A stretch of 64,000 nucleotides of DNA, taken from positions 18,354 to 82,353 of the forward strand of contig CAMLFH010000017.1 of assembly GCA_946479285.1 (NCBI GenBank), written 5' to 3'. The DNA comes from an uncultured Flavobacteriales bacterium. GTDB lineage: Bacteria; Bacteroidota; Bacteroidia; Flavobacteriales; Crocinitomicaceae. Both the position numbers and the translations under genes were made by a program. The notes beneath the pieces were generated by a model. The model had not been told where the DNA came from, did no database searches, and saw nothing but the letters and a program-made list of their open reading frames with translations. Position 1 is the stretch's first letter; every line of letters starts with the position of its first letter. Below, in pieces: positions 1 through 8,721 of the stretch.

Positions 1-306
1 GGAATTCAGGTAATTGGTCTCATAAGACTCCACTTGCTGGGTCTGAATATCCAGAACAGTTACCTGATAATTACCTGCTTTTGATTTCTGCTGAAATGAA
101 TGAATGGGTCTTTGTCCGTCGAAATCACCTCCCGCAATAACAGGAACCACCGTTAGAACACCATTCAGTGTCAATTGTCGGGGCTGTTCCCATTGAATTT
201 CAACAGAAACATCCTGAGCCACAGCCGAATGAGTTATTAAAAGTAAAAGGATAAGTTTGTAAAGGTTGTTAAAAATGTAACTTGCTTGTGTTTTGTCGTT
301 TTTCAT
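1..306 (-). CDS. porU: PorU-like T9SS sortase, N-terminal part
   Basis: This gene is partial: its first 102 codons run off the left window edge. The product opens with a hydrophobic signal segment (LILLLLITHSAVA) followed by AQD, as in exported Bacteroidetes proteins. The mature part (QDVSVEIQWEQPRQLTLNG) resembles the start of PorU, the cell-surface C25 peptidase that removes T9SS sorting domains. No catalytic residues are inside the window. In Flavobacteria porU lies next to gldJ, and gldJ is found here about 1.2 kb away on the opposite strand, so the assignment rests largely on context. Another large secreted protein beside gldJ would be the alternative. Confidence 0.6.
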   Translation of the reverse strand, partial: MKNDKTQASYIFNNLYKLILLLLITHSAVAQDVSVEIQWEQPRQLTLNGVLTVVPVIAGGDFDGQRPIHSFQQKSKAGNYQVTVLDIQTQQVESYETNYLNS

Positions 307-461
307 AGCACAAAATTCGAAAACTTGATGAATGTTCAATCAAACGTATGAATTCTTTTTTTATTTTTGTGTTTCGGCGATTTAGTTGTAACCATTGTAT
401 TTTTTTTTCGTAACATTGGCAAACCAATGCTACATATTAGCTTGAAAATATTCTTAACCGA

Positions 462-1427
462 ATGAGAAATATTAAACTATTAGCGTTTGTTGGATGCCTT
501 TTTGGCTCGTGTCAATTATATGCGCAAGACCCAACTTTTACGCAGTTTTACGCAAACCCCCTGTACCTGAACCCTGCTTTTGCCGGATCTCATGGATGTG
601 CTCGTTTTTCGATGAATTATCGGAACGAGTGGCCTAGCCTTTCTGGAAACTATGTTACCTATAGTGCATCTTACGATCAACATTTCAAAAACATATCAGG
701 AGGGATCGGAATTTTAGCTACTCATGACATGCAAGGTCAGGGTACTATTAACACATCTATGTTAGGCCTTATTTACTCTTACCACTTAAAAGTAAATAGA
801 AAATTCGCGATGCTTTTCGGAGTGCGCGCAGCCTGGTACCAAAAATTCCTGGATTGGGATAAATTGACTTTTGGAGATATGATTGATCCAAGAAGAGGTT
901 TTATCTACCAGACAGGTGATTTACGAAGAGGTGGTTCAAAAGGGTTCTTTGATGCTTCTGCCGGATTTGTCGGATATTCAAAACACTTCTTCTTTGGAGG
1001 AGCAGTGCATCACTTAAACATGCCGAACGAATCCGTAATTATTGGTAATTCACCGATGCCTATGCGATTCACCGGACACATGGGTGCTGAAATTCCTTTA
1101 GGAGGAAAATCAAAATACAACAATACAACTTCTATCATGCCGAACATCGTATATCAATACCAACAAGGTTTCCAGGAAATCAACATTGGTACGTATATTA
1201 AATACGGTGCTTTCAATGCAGGAGCATGGTTCAGAAACAGAGATGCGTTTATCCTTACAATTGGAGTTACGACGCCTTCTTTCCGAATCGGATATAGTTA
1301 TGACGTTACTGTTTCCAGATTGAATAATGGTGTTTCGGGTGGATCACACGAAGTTTCATTAGGAATCTTTACAAAGTGTAAACCAAAAGGCTCGACATTT
1401 AAGACAATTTCATGTCCGTCCTTCTAA
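462..1427 (+). CDS. PorP/SprF family type IX secretion membrane protein
   Basis: The 321-residue product has a signal peptide (MRNIKLLAFVGCLFGSCQLYAQ) and then the family hallmark DPTFTQFYANPLYLNPAFAG followed by an NYRNEWP block. It ends in alternating aromatic strands expected of an outer-membrane beta-barrel. PorP/SprF proteins work with T9SS, some anchoring the ring complex and others paired with one secreted adhesin. The gene sits between divergent porU and co-oriented gldJ, which supports a general secretion or gliding role. A -7-like TATTTTTG lies at 362-369, but no matching -33 element was found. Many paralogues exist per genome, so the exact symbol (porP or sprF) cannot be fixed. Confidence 0.85.
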   Translation: MRNIKLLAFVGCLFGSCQLYAQDPTFTQFYANPLYLNPAFAGSHGCARFSMNYRNEWPSLSGNYVTYSASYDQHFKNISGGIGILATHDMQGQGTINTSMLGLIYSYHLKVNRKFAMLFGVRAAWYQKFLDWDKLTFGDMIDPRRGFIYQTGDLRRGGSKGFFDASAGFVGYSKHFFFGGAVHHLNMPNESVIIGNSPMPMRFTGHMGAEIPLGGKSKYNNTTSIMPNIVYQYQQGFQEINIGTYIKYGAFNAGAWFRNRDAFILTIGVTTPSFRIGYSYDVTVSRLNNGVSGGSHEVSLGIFTKCKPKGSTFKTISCPSF

Positions 1428-1452
1428 ATAAAATATTTTTTGTAACCTTTTG

Positions 1453-1481
1453 TTGATAATCCGTTTATAAACTTAACTTTG
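1453..1481 (+). promoter_or_regulatory. Bacteroidetes-type promoter of gldJ
   Basis: TTG at 1453-1455, an 18-nt spacer and TAACTTTG at 1474-1481 match the TTG-N19-TAnnTTTG housekeeping promoter of Bacteroidetes. It overlaps the upstream in-frame TTG/GTG codons, so translation of gldJ cannot begin there. The match is by eye. Confidence 0.6.
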
Positions 1482-1493
1482 GTGTCCCAAAAA

Positions 1494-3527
1494 ATGAAAA
1501 AACAAACCAAGCATATGAAAATGTTGCGTTTATTTATCTTAGCGGTTGCAGGTGTTGCAATAGCTTCGTGTAGTCGAGATTCCTCCTCATCAACAGGATG
1601 GGATTACAACAATGTACAGCATGGAGGCTTTCAAAAAGTTCCGTTTGTAGATCAGGAAACTGGTCCCGGACTAATTCTTGTTGAAGGTGGTACATTTACT
1701 ATGGGTATGGTCGAACAAGATGTTATGTTCGATTATAACAATCGTCCTGCTCGTGTAACTGTTTCATCCTTTTACATGGATCAAACAGAGGTTACGAACT
1801 TCCATTGGTTAGAGTACTTGTACTGGATCAAAAGATCTTACGAGAAGTATAACATGGTTTATCGTAATGCTTTACCAGATACGCTTGCTTGGAGAAGTCC
1901 TTTAGCGTTCATGGATAAGTATGTAGATTACTATTTACGTCACCCTGCTTACAGAGATTACCCGGTTGTTGGTGTATCCTGGTTGCAGGCAACAGATTTC
2001 TGTAAATGGCGTACTGACCGTGTTAACGAATACATTTTGATTCGTGAAGGTGTTCTTGGATGGGACATCGATGCAGCGGATGCAGAAACTTTCAACACAG
2101 ATGCTTACATCGTTGGTCAATTTGAGCAGGATGAAGAATTGGGTGGAAGAAAATTAAGAGATACAGATCCTTCTCACAGAGATGGTAAAAAATTAGGTGA
2201 GCGTATCGTTCGTATGGAAGATGGAATTCTTCTTCCGAGATACCGTCTCCCAACTGAAGCTGAATGGGAGTATGCATCGCTTGGATTGATCGGGAACCTT
2301 TCTGAAGGTACTGAGGTAATCACAGAGCGTCGTCAATATCCCTGGAATGGTCACTTCGTTCGCCAGGACAATAAAGAATTTACAGGTGCAATCCGTGCTA
2401 ACTTCGTAAGAGGTAAAGGGGATTACATGGGGGTTGCAGGTCGTTTGAACGATGGTGCTGACGTAACTGCTCCTGTTGAGTCTTTCTGGCCAAATGATTA
2501 CGGATTATACCACATGGCGGGTAACGTTTCTGAGTGGGTAATGGATGTTTACCGTCCTTTGTCTTCTGAAGATTTCGATGAGTTCCGTCCTTTCCGTGGA
2601 AACGTATTCCAAACAAAGGTTTTGAATAACGACGGAATTGTTGAGCAAAAAGATCAGCAGGTTATGTACGATGTTCACGGTATGAAAGAATACCTGAATG
2701 CTTTCGAGCGCGTACGTTACCAACGTGTATCTGCAGCGAACCACAATCCGAATGACTCAGTTATTCCAGGAGGAATTCAAATGCATAACCAAGCAGAGCA
2801 CCGTTTCAAAAGAGGAGCTGCACCGGACGCATACTATGTTTCTCACGGAAAGAAAAAAGACTCTATTGAATTAGCTTTAATTGCAGAAATTAATGCCATA
2901 TTAGACCGAGCAATTCTTGATAAGAACGACAAATACGATATCGAAGCATCTTCGATTGTTCAGGATGAGATTTTCGAAGGACTTTTTGTTGAAAGAACAA
3001 GAAATGGTAGAGATGAAGAGTATTCATTCGAAATCATTCCAATGCTGCGTGAAGGATTCAATCAATTCATCATCGGTACCCCGGGTAAATTGAAATACCG
3101 TAATGTAACCGAAGAGGAGAACATTGGCCGCTTGAATTACCGCAAAGATGATTACATCGATTATTTAGATGGAGATATCGAAAGCTCTATTTATTACGAT
3201 AACGATGATCGCAAAAACGGTATCAACGAAGCAACTCGTGATCCACATTTGATCATGTACCAAAACGAATACGAAACTTACGATTTGAACGGTACACCAA
3301 TCAAACCGGAAGACAGAACTTCCTGGCCAACAACTTTGATCTCTGACAAATCCAGAGTTTACAAAGGTGGTTCATGGAAAGACCGTGCTTATTGGTTGAA
3401 TGCAGGTTCAAGAAGATACCTTGACGAAGCACAGTCAACTTGTACTATCGGATTCCGCTGTGCGATGGATCGTGTAGGAAGCCCGGTTGGACATAACTAC
3501 GGTAAAAAGAAACAAAAGAAAAAATAA
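1494..3527 (+). CDS. gldJ: GldJ gliding motility / T9SS lipoprotein
   Basis: GldJ is an outer-membrane lipoprotein with a formylglycine-generating-enzyme (FGE/SUMF1) fold, required for gliding and for T9SS through stabilisation of GldK. The product has a lipoprotein signal (FILAVAGVAIASC). The FGE core starts at LILVEGGTFTMG and includes DQTEVTN, YRLPTEAEWEYAS, MAGNVSEWVMD, YKGGSWKDRAYW and a final GFRCAMD. The last residues are a lysine-rich tail (GKKKQKKK). In F. johnsoniae the extreme C-terminus of GldJ is needed for gliding but not for secretion. ATG 1494 is used here. ATG 1515 is equally good, because the promoter leaves only about 8 nt of leader before 1494. A terminator and murF follow. 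Confidence 0.9.
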   Translation: MKKQTKHMKMLRLFILAVAGVAIASCSRDSSSSTGWDYNNVQHGGFQKVPFVDQETGPGLILVEGGTFTMGMVEQDVMFDYNNRPARVTVSSFYMDQTEVTNFHWLEYLYWIKRSYEKYNMVYRNALPDTLAWRSPLAFMDKYVDYYLRHPAYRDYPVVGVSWLQATDFCKWRTDRVNEYILIREGVLGWDIDAADAETFNTDAYIVGQFEQDEELGGRKLRDTDPSHRDGKKLGERIVRMEDGILLPRYRLPTEAEWEYASLGLIGNLSEGTEVITERRQYPWNGHFVRQDNKEFTGAIRANFVRGKGDYMGVAGRLNDGADVTAPVESFWPNDYGLYHMAGNVSEWVMDVYRPLSSEDFDEFRPFRGNVFQTKVLNNDGIVEQKDQQVMYDVHGMKEYLNAFERVRYQRVSAANHNPNDSVIPGGIQMHNQAEHRFKRGAAPDAYYVSHGKKKDSIELALIAEINAILDRAILDKNDKYDIEASSIVQDEIFEGLFVERTRNGRDEEYSFEIIPMLREGFNQFIIGTPGKLKYRNVTEEENIGRLNYRKDDYIDYLDGDIESSIYYDNDDRKNGINEATRDPHLIMYQNEYETYDLNGTPIKPEDRTSWPTTLISDKSRVYKGGSWKDRAYWLNAGSRRYLDEAQSTCTIGFRCAMDRVGSPVGHNYGKKKQKKK

Positions 3528-3542
3528 TAGTTATTGATTTTT

Positions 3543-3586
3543 AAAAACCCTGACTCCGTCTACTGATGGATGTCAGGGTTTTTTTT
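3543..3586 (+). terminator. Rho-independent terminator after gldJ
   Basis: AACCCTGAC and GTCAGGGTT pair around a 17-nt loop, followed by a run of eight T. It separates gldJ from murF, which starts 11 nt further on. Confidence 0.8.
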
Positions 3587-3596
3587 ATGGTAAAAA

Positions 3597-4880
3597 ATGG
3601 AAGCACTTTACAAACTATTCAAGTCAAGTACCGGAGTTGAAACCGATACGCGTAAAATCCGGGAAGGATCACTGTTCTTCTGCCTGAAAGGAGCCAACTT
3701 CGACGGAAACACCTTTGCCGAAGAAGCATTAAAGCTCGGAGCTATTGCATCAGTAATCGACAATCCGGAATATCATATTGAAGGAAAAACCGTACTGGTA
3801 GATGATGTACTTCTTGCTCTTCAGAACCTGGCAAGACATCACAGAAATCAATTTCAAATCCCTGTTTTAGGGATCACCGGCAGCAACGGAAAAACAACTT
3901 CCAAAGAATTGATCTCAACCGTACTTGCAACCCAATACCAGGTTCATTTCACGCAAGGGAATTTCAACAATCACATTGGCGTACCGCTAACACTTTTGCA
4001 GTTGAATGAAATGCACGAAATTGCAGTGATCGAAATGGGCGCAAATAAACCCGGCGACATTAAAGAGCTGGTCGAAATTGCACTTCCAACTCATGGGATC
4101 ATTACAAACATCGGCAGAGCACATTTAGAAGGTTTCAAATCGCTGGAAGGAGTGATTAAAACGAAAACAGAATTGTTTGATTTCTTAGCAAAGGAGAAAG
4201 GACACATCTTTGCCAATAAACAAGATGAAACCATTATCAACAAACTCCCCTCTTCTACTCACAATCATTTTTACAACGATGATACTGAATTAGGCGGCTC
4301 TTTGCTAAGATTAACTCCTTTGGTGGAGATGGAATGGTTTGAACCGAATTATTCGAGTCCGGCGATTCAAACAAACCTGGTTGGAGAATACAATTTCATC
4401 AACTTCCTGGCTGCAATCCGAATCGGGAGATTCTTCGAAATCAGCCCGGACAATTGCAACAAAGCTATTTCCGGTTATGAACCAACGAATAATCGTTCAC
4501 AGGTCACCAAAACAGATAAAAACACGCTGATTGTGGATTGTTACAATGCAAATCCAACAAGTATGCGCTCTGCCTTATCCAGCTTCGCAAAAATTGATAA
4601 TCACGCGAAGATTTTCATCCTGGGCGATATGCGCGAAATGGGTGATGATGCAGCAATGGTCCACGAAGAAGTAGTACAGCAAACAATTGATCTGCGCTTG
4701 AGCGGATTCTTTATCGGAGAAGAGTTTCTAAAGTTTAAAGGAATGCATCCCAATGCGATCTTTTTGAAGTCGACTGACCCGTTGATTGAACATTTTTCTA
4801 ATAATCCACCGGCAGAATTGTTGATCTTATTGAAAGGGTCGCGGGGGATTTCGTTGGAAAAGGTGATCCCGTATTTGTAA
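3597..4880 (+). CDS. murF: UDP-MurNAc-tripeptide--D-Ala-D-Ala ligase MurF
   Basis: MurF adds D-Ala-D-Ala to UDP-MurNAc-tripeptide in the cytoplasm, the last soluble step of peptidoglycan precursor synthesis. The 427-residue product has the N-terminal substrate domain (DTRKIREGSLFFCLKG, residues 17-32). Its ATP-binding loop is GITGSNGKTT (92-101). The Mur ligase centre follows with NNHIGVPLTLL and EMGANKPGDI, and the C-terminal domain has DCYNANPTSM and GDMREMG. Length is normal. The gldJ-murF order is common in Flavobacteriia. The start ATG lies just after the gldJ terminator, so its promoter may be within or upstream of gldJ. Confidence 0.95.
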   Translation: MEALYKLFKSSTGVETDTRKIREGSLFFCLKGANFDGNTFAEEALKLGAIASVIDNPEYHIEGKTVLVDDVLLALQNLARHHRNQFQIPVLGITGSNGKTTSKELISTVLATQYQVHFTQGNFNNHIGVPLTLLQLNEMHEIAVIEMGANKPGDIKELVEIALPTHGIITNIGRAHLEGFKSLEGVIKTKTELFDFLAKEKGHIFANKQDETIINKLPSSTHNHFYNDDTELGGSLLRLTPLVEMEWFEPNYSSPAIQTNLVGEYNFINFLAAIRIGRFFEISPDNCNKAISGYEPTNNRSQVTKTDKNTLIVDCYNANPTSMRSALSSFAKIDNHAKIFILGDMREMGDDAAMVHEEVVQQTIDLRLSGFFIGEEFLKFKGMHPNAIFLKSTDPLIEHFSNNPPAELLILLKGSRGISLEKVIPYL

Positions 4881-4890
4881 AAAAATGCGA

Positions 4891-4920
4891 TTGGACGTAA
4901 AAACGCAATATTACGTCCAA
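4891..4920. terminator. Inverted repeat after murF
   Basis: Perfect 10-bp arms TTGGACGTAA and TTACGTCCAA flank a 10-nt loop, starting 10 nt after the murF stop. There is no T tract on the plus strand, so it may slow polymerase or stabilise the mRNA end. A stronger hairpin follows at 4963. Confidence 0.4.
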
Positions 4921-4962
4921 CCCAAAAACCGCTCTTACTGATCACCCAATAAAAAGGCATAA

Positions 4963-4992
4963 AAAAACGGGATGAATATTCATCCCGTTTTT
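4963..4992. terminator. Bidirectional terminator between murF and acyl-CoA dehydrogenase
   Basis: AAAAACGGGATGAAT followed by ATTCATCCCGTTTTT is a perfect 30-nt palindrome with an A run and a T run at its ends. It can end transcripts from both converging genes. Confidence 0.85.
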
Positions 4993-5007
4993 GTTTTCTC
5001 ACGCTGA

Positions 5008-6150
5008 TTAATCAGCCAATATATTTCTTGAAATAACGATCTTTTGTACTTCAGAAGTTCCTTCGTAGATCTGAGTGATCTTAGCATCACGCATCAAACG
5101 CTCAACATGGTACTCTTTTACGTATCCGTAACCTCCGTGGATCTGAACAGCTTCAACTGTTTGTTCCATTGCTACTTTTGAAGCATACAACTTCGCCATT
5201 GCAGAAGACTGATCAAAGTTTCTACCAGCGTCCTTATCAGCTGCAGCACGGTAAACCAACAAACGAGCAGCTTCAATTTGTGTAGCCATGTCTGCGATCT
5301 TAAATGCAATTGCCTGGTGCTTGTAAATTTCTTTTCCAAATGCCTTGCGCTCTTTCGAATAAGCTGTTGCCAATTCAAAACCTCCTGCAGCGATACCCAA
5401 TGCCTGAGCAGCAATCCCGATTCGTCCTCCGGAAAGTGTTTTCATGGCGAATTTGAAACCAAATCCATCTTCACCAATACGGTTAGCTTTCGGAACTTTC
5501 ACATCCTGGAACATCAATGTATGAGTATCACTTCCGCGAATTCCTAATTTATCTTCTTTCGCTCCAACGATGAAGCCTTCCATTCCTCTTTCAATGATCA
5601 AAGCATTAATCCCTCTGTGACCAAGCTCAGCATTTGTTTGAGCAATTACGATGTAAGTAGAAGCCGTTGAACCGTTTGTAATCCAGTTCTTCGTTCCGTT
5701 TACCAGGTAATAATCACCCATATCGATAGCTGTTGTACGTTGAGATGTAGCATCAGATCCAGCTTCAGGCTCAGACAAACAAAAAGCACCGATTTTCTCT
5801 CCTTTAGCAAGAGGAACAAGGAATTTCATTTTTTGCTCTTCGTTACCAAACTTCTCCAATCCCCAACAAACCAGGGAATTGTTTACTGACATACAAACTG
5901 AAGACGAAGCATCCACTTTGGAAATCTCTTCCATTGCAAGTACGTAGGACATTGTGTCCATACCTCCACCTCCATATTTCGGATCAACCATCATTCCTAA
6001 GAACCCAAGTTCACCTAATTGCTTCATTTCTTCAACAGGAAATTTTTGATCTCTATCCCGATCTATAACTCCAGGTTTTAATACGTTTTGAGCGAAATCA
6101 CGTGCAGCTTCTTTCACTGCTTTTTGTTCTTCTGTCAATTCGAAATTCAT
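5008..6150 (-). CDS. Acyl-CoA dehydrogenase (short/butyryl-chain type)
   Basis: This FAD enzyme oxidises the alpha-beta bond of acyl-CoA in fatty-acid or branched-chain amino-acid breakdown, passing electrons to ETF. The 380 residues match the family length. Visible motifs are MNFELTEEQKAVKEAARDFA at the N-terminus, FCLSEPEAGSD and NGTKNWITNG around the flavin, and QIHGGYGYVKEYHVERLMRD. The C-terminal IYEGTSEVQ carries the likely catalytic base Glu363, at the position used by short-chain enzymes. It is transcribed away from anmK, with back-to-back -7 elements between them. Exact chain-length preference cannot be read from sequence. Confidence 0.92.
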   Translation of the reverse strand: MNFELTEEQKAVKEAARDFAQNVLKPGVIDRDRDQKFPVEEMKQLGELGFLGMMVDPKYGGGGMDTMSYVLAMEEISKVDASSSVCMSVNNSLVCWGLEKFGNEEQKMKFLVPLAKGEKIGAFCLSEPEAGSDATSQRTTAIDMGDYYLVNGTKNWITNGSTASTYIVIAQTNAELGHRGINALIIERGMEGFIVGAKEDKLGIRGSDTHTLMFQDVKVPKANRIGEDGFGFKFAMKTLSGGRIGIAAQALGIAAGGFELATAYSKERKAFGKEIYKHQAIAFKIADMATQIEAARLLVYRAAADKDAGRNFDQSSAMAKLYASKVAMEQTVEAVQIHGGYGYVKEYHVERLMRDAKITQIYEGTSEVQKIVISRNILAD

Positions 6151-6168
6151 CTGTATCGCAGTTTATTT

Positions 6169-6194
6169 TATATTTGTTTCAGGAGACAAATGTA
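6169..6194. promoter_or_regulatory. Divergent -7 elements for acyl-CoA dehydrogenase and anmK
   Basis: TATATTTG at 6169-6176 on the plus strand fits the Bacteroidetes -7 TAnnTTTG for anmK. TACATTTG at 6194-6187 on the minus strand fits one for the dehydrogenase. No clear -33 TTG was found for either. Confidence 0.45.
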
Positions 6195-6221
6195 CCTATA
6201 AAAACTTAATTTTCGTCTTTT

Positions 6222-7292
6222 ATGAATTCATTCAAAATAATCGGCTTAATGTCAGGTACTTCACTTGATGGAGTCGATGTAACTTATGCGACATACACGA
6301 AGATTTCTGAGAAGAACTGGGAGTTTACCATTCATGCGTCCCACACCTTCCAATTCCCTGAAATCCTGCTTTCCAGCTTACATGAAGCGAGCAAATTGTC
6401 GGGTTCTCAATTAGCAACTTTAGACCATGACTTGGGAGTGTTTTTCTCCTTGTCGATCAATCAGTTCATCGAAGACAAATCCATTTCACGGGAAGAGGTG
6501 GATTCCATTGCTTCTCATGGGCAAACGATTTTTCATCAACCATCCCGAGGGTTCACCACACAAATTGGAAATCCAGCTGTCATTGCGGTACAAACAGGGA
6601 TTAAAACAATCGGCGATTTCCGAACGAAAGATGTCTTATATCACGGACAAGGAGCTCCTTTGGTTCCAATTGGCGATCAATACCTGTTTGGGTCGAAAGC
6701 GGACGGGTTTATCAATATCGGTGGTTTTGCCAATATCAGTTTCGAAGAAAAAGGCCTGGTTCGGGCATACGACATTTGCCCGGCGAATCTTCCCATGAAC
6801 AAATTGGCTCGTGCGAAACACCTGGACTACGACAAAAACGGAAACCTGGCTCGTGAAGGCGAATTGAATTACTTCCTACTCGATTTATTGAATAGTTTGG
6901 ATTATTACCAGGAAGAGGGGCCGAAATCATTGGGGACCGAATGGCTGGAACAATACTTTTATCCCCTACTCAAATTTGACAAGGACATCGAAAACAACCT
7001 GGCAACAGTGGTCGAACACATTGCCATTCAACTGGGCGAGATTTGTACCAAAAAGGATTTGAAACGGGTCATGATTACGGGAGGCGGAGCGAAAAACACC
7101 TTTCTAATTGAGCGCTTCAAACGCTATTACACGGGAGAAATCATTTCCGTTGATAGTGAACTCATTGATTATAAGGAAGCTCTGATTTTCGGACTGTTAG
7201 GCGCGCTAAATTTGAACAACGAACCCAATTGTCTTTCAAGTGTTACCGGTGCTTCCAAAAATGTCATCGGCGGAGTTCATCATTTGCCCTAA
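6222..7292 (+). CDS. anmK: Anhydro-N-acetylmuramic acid kinase AnmK
   Basis: AnmK cleaves the 1,6-anhydro ring and phosphorylates anhMurNAc to MurNAc-6-P in cell-wall recycling. The product (356 residues) starts with the ASKHA-type loop GLMSGTSLDGVDVTY. It has ASHGQTIFHQP, TIGDFRTKDVLYHGQGAPLVP, GFANISF and a C-terminal MITGGGAKNTFLIERF, the usual order for AnmK. Its close spacing with the dehydrogenase gene is a shared divergent promoter region rather than a functional link. Confidence 0.93.
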   Translation: MNSFKIIGLMSGTSLDGVDVTYATYTKISEKNWEFTIHASHTFQFPEILLSSLHEASKLSGSQLATLDHDLGVFFSLSINQFIEDKSISREEVDSIASHGQTIFHQPSRGFTTQIGNPAVIAVQTGIKTIGDFRTKDVLYHGQGAPLVPIGDQYLFGSKADGFINIGGFANISFEEKGLVRAYDICPANLPMNKLARAKHLDYDKNGNLAREGELNYFLLDLLNSLDYYQEEGPKSLGTEWLEQYFYPLLKFDKDIENNLATVVEHIAIQLGEICTKKDLKRVMITGGGAKNTFLIERFKRYYTGEIISVDSELIDYKEALIFGLLGALNLNNEPNCLSSVTGASKNVIGGVHHLP

Positions 7293-7359
7293 CAAGGAGG
7301 ATCGTCCAAAAATTAGCGGAGAATTCAGCCATTTCTCATGCCGAAAGCGCAATAATGCC

Positions 7360-7367
7360 TACTTTTG
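7360..7367 (+). promoter_or_regulatory. -7 promoter element of the Glu/Leu dehydrogenase gene
   Basis: TACTTTTG matches TAnnTTTG and lies 37 nt before the ATG at 7405. No TTG at -33 was found. Confidence 0.4.
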
Positions 7368-7404
7368 CGTCTCAATATTTGAATCAGTCAACGAACAAAT
7401 TAAC

Positions 7405-8634
7405 ATGAAAGATTTACTTCACAAGTTTGAAAATAAGCGCCCGGAAATCGTTTTCGAGTGGAAAGATGCTGAAACTGAAGCAGAAGGATGGGTAGTTATC
7501 AATTCTTTGCGAGGTGGAGCTGCCGGAGGTGGTACCCGAATGCGAATCGGTTTGGACAAACGTGAAGTAGAAAGTCTTGCAAAAACAATGGAAGTAAAAT
7601 TCACTGTTGCAGGGCCTCCGATCGGCGGAGCGAAATCCGGAATTAATTTTGACCCGAAAGATCCGCGTAAAGAAGGAGTTCTTAGACGTTGGTATGCTGC
7701 TGTAACTCCGCTTTTGAAGCATTATTACGGCACAGGTGGTGATTTGAATGTTGACGAAATTCACGAAGTTATTCCGATTACAGAAGATTGTGGGATCTGG
7801 CATCCGCAGGAAGGTGTCTTTAACGGACATTTCCAGCCGCGTGAAGCTCAGAAGATCAATCGCATCGGTCAATTGAGACAAGGTGTATTGAAAGTGATCG
7901 AAGACAAGCAATACAGTCCGAGTGTAGAGAAGAAATATGTAGTTGCTGATATGATCACCGGATACGGTGTTGCACAGTCAGTGGCACATTATTATGATAT
8001 TTGGGGCGGTGATTTGAAAGGAAAGAAAGTCATCGTTCAAGGTTGGGGAAATGTAGCTTCAGCAGGAGCGTATTACCTGGCGCAATCCGGAGCAAAAATT
8101 GTTGGGATCATTGATCGCGTAGGTGGATTAATCAACGAAAACGGATTTTCCTTAGAAGAGATCAAGGACTTATTCCTGACAAAAAACGGAAATGAGATCA
8201 TTCATCCGGATTTGAAATCATTTGATGAGATCAATGCAAAAATCTGGGATATTCCCGCAGATGTATTTATCCCTTGTGCTGCATCACGTTTGATCACTCA
8301 GGAGCAGGTAGAGCGCATGATCAAATCCGGAGTGCAGGTTATTGCTGCCGGAGCGAATGTTCCATTTGCAGATAAAGAGATTTTCTTCGGACCAATTGCT
8401 GATTATGCAGATAATCACATTTCTGTAATCCCTGATTTCATTTCAAATTGTGGAATGGCACGAGTTTTTGCTTATTTGATGAGCAATGACCTGAAAGAAT
8501 TGACAGACCAGGGAATTTTTGAAGATACGAGCAAGATCATCGGAGACGCATTGAAAAAAGCGCATGCTAAAAACAGTTCCAAAACCGGAATTGCAAAATC
8601 AGCCTTCGAAATAGCTCTGAATCAGTTGGTATAA
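7405..8634 (+). CDS. Glu/Leu/Phe/Val dehydrogenase family protein
   Basis: This family catalyses NAD(P)-dependent oxidative deamination of an amino acid to its 2-oxo acid plus ammonium. The 409-residue product has the substrate domain with RGGAAGGGTRM, the catalytic-lysine segment VAGPPIGGAKSGI and the GTGGDLNVDE block. A Rossmann domain follows with VIVQGWGNVASAGAYYL, then the late motif PDFISNCG. ATG 7405 is preferred over upstream in-frame codons because a -7 element lies between them. Whether it favours glutamate or leucine cannot be settled from sequence. It is followed by nhaA after a spacer rich in TTGAAC repeats. Confidence 0.85.
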   Translation: MKDLLHKFENKRPEIVFEWKDAETEAEGWVVINSLRGGAAGGGTRMRIGLDKREVESLAKTMEVKFTVAGPPIGGAKSGINFDPKDPRKEGVLRRWYAAVTPLLKHYYGTGGDLNVDEIHEVIPITEDCGIWHPQEGVFNGHFQPREAQKINRIGQLRQGVLKVIEDKQYSPSVEKKYVVADMITGYGVAQSVAHYYDIWGGDLKGKKVIVQGWGNVASAGAYYLAQSGAKIVGIIDRVGGLINENGFSLEEIKDLFLTKNGNEIIHPDLKSFDEINAKIWDIPADVFIPCAASRLITQEQVERMIKSGVQVIAAGANVPFADKEIFFGPIADYADNHISVIPDFISNCGMARVFAYLMSNDLKELTDQGIFEDTSKIIGDALKKAHAKNSSKTGIAKSAFEIALNQLV

Positions 8635-8645
8635 ACCAATTGAGT

Positions 8646-8713
8646 GTTCAACTGTTCAAAAAAATCAAAAGAGTTTACCCCTTGAACTTTTTGAACGTTT
8701 AAACCTTTTGAAC
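8646..8713. repeat. Cluster of GTTCAA/TTGAAC repeats
   Basis: Two GTTCAA copies (8646-8651, 8654-8659) and three TTGAAC copies (8682-8687, 8691-8696, 8708-8713) fill the 87-nt spacer before nhaA. GTTCAAAAA at 8654-8662 and TTTTTGAAC at 8688-8696 can form a 9-bp stem. It could be a terminator of the upstream gene or a binding-site cluster. Confidence 0.45.
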
Positions 8714-8721
8714 GATCTATA

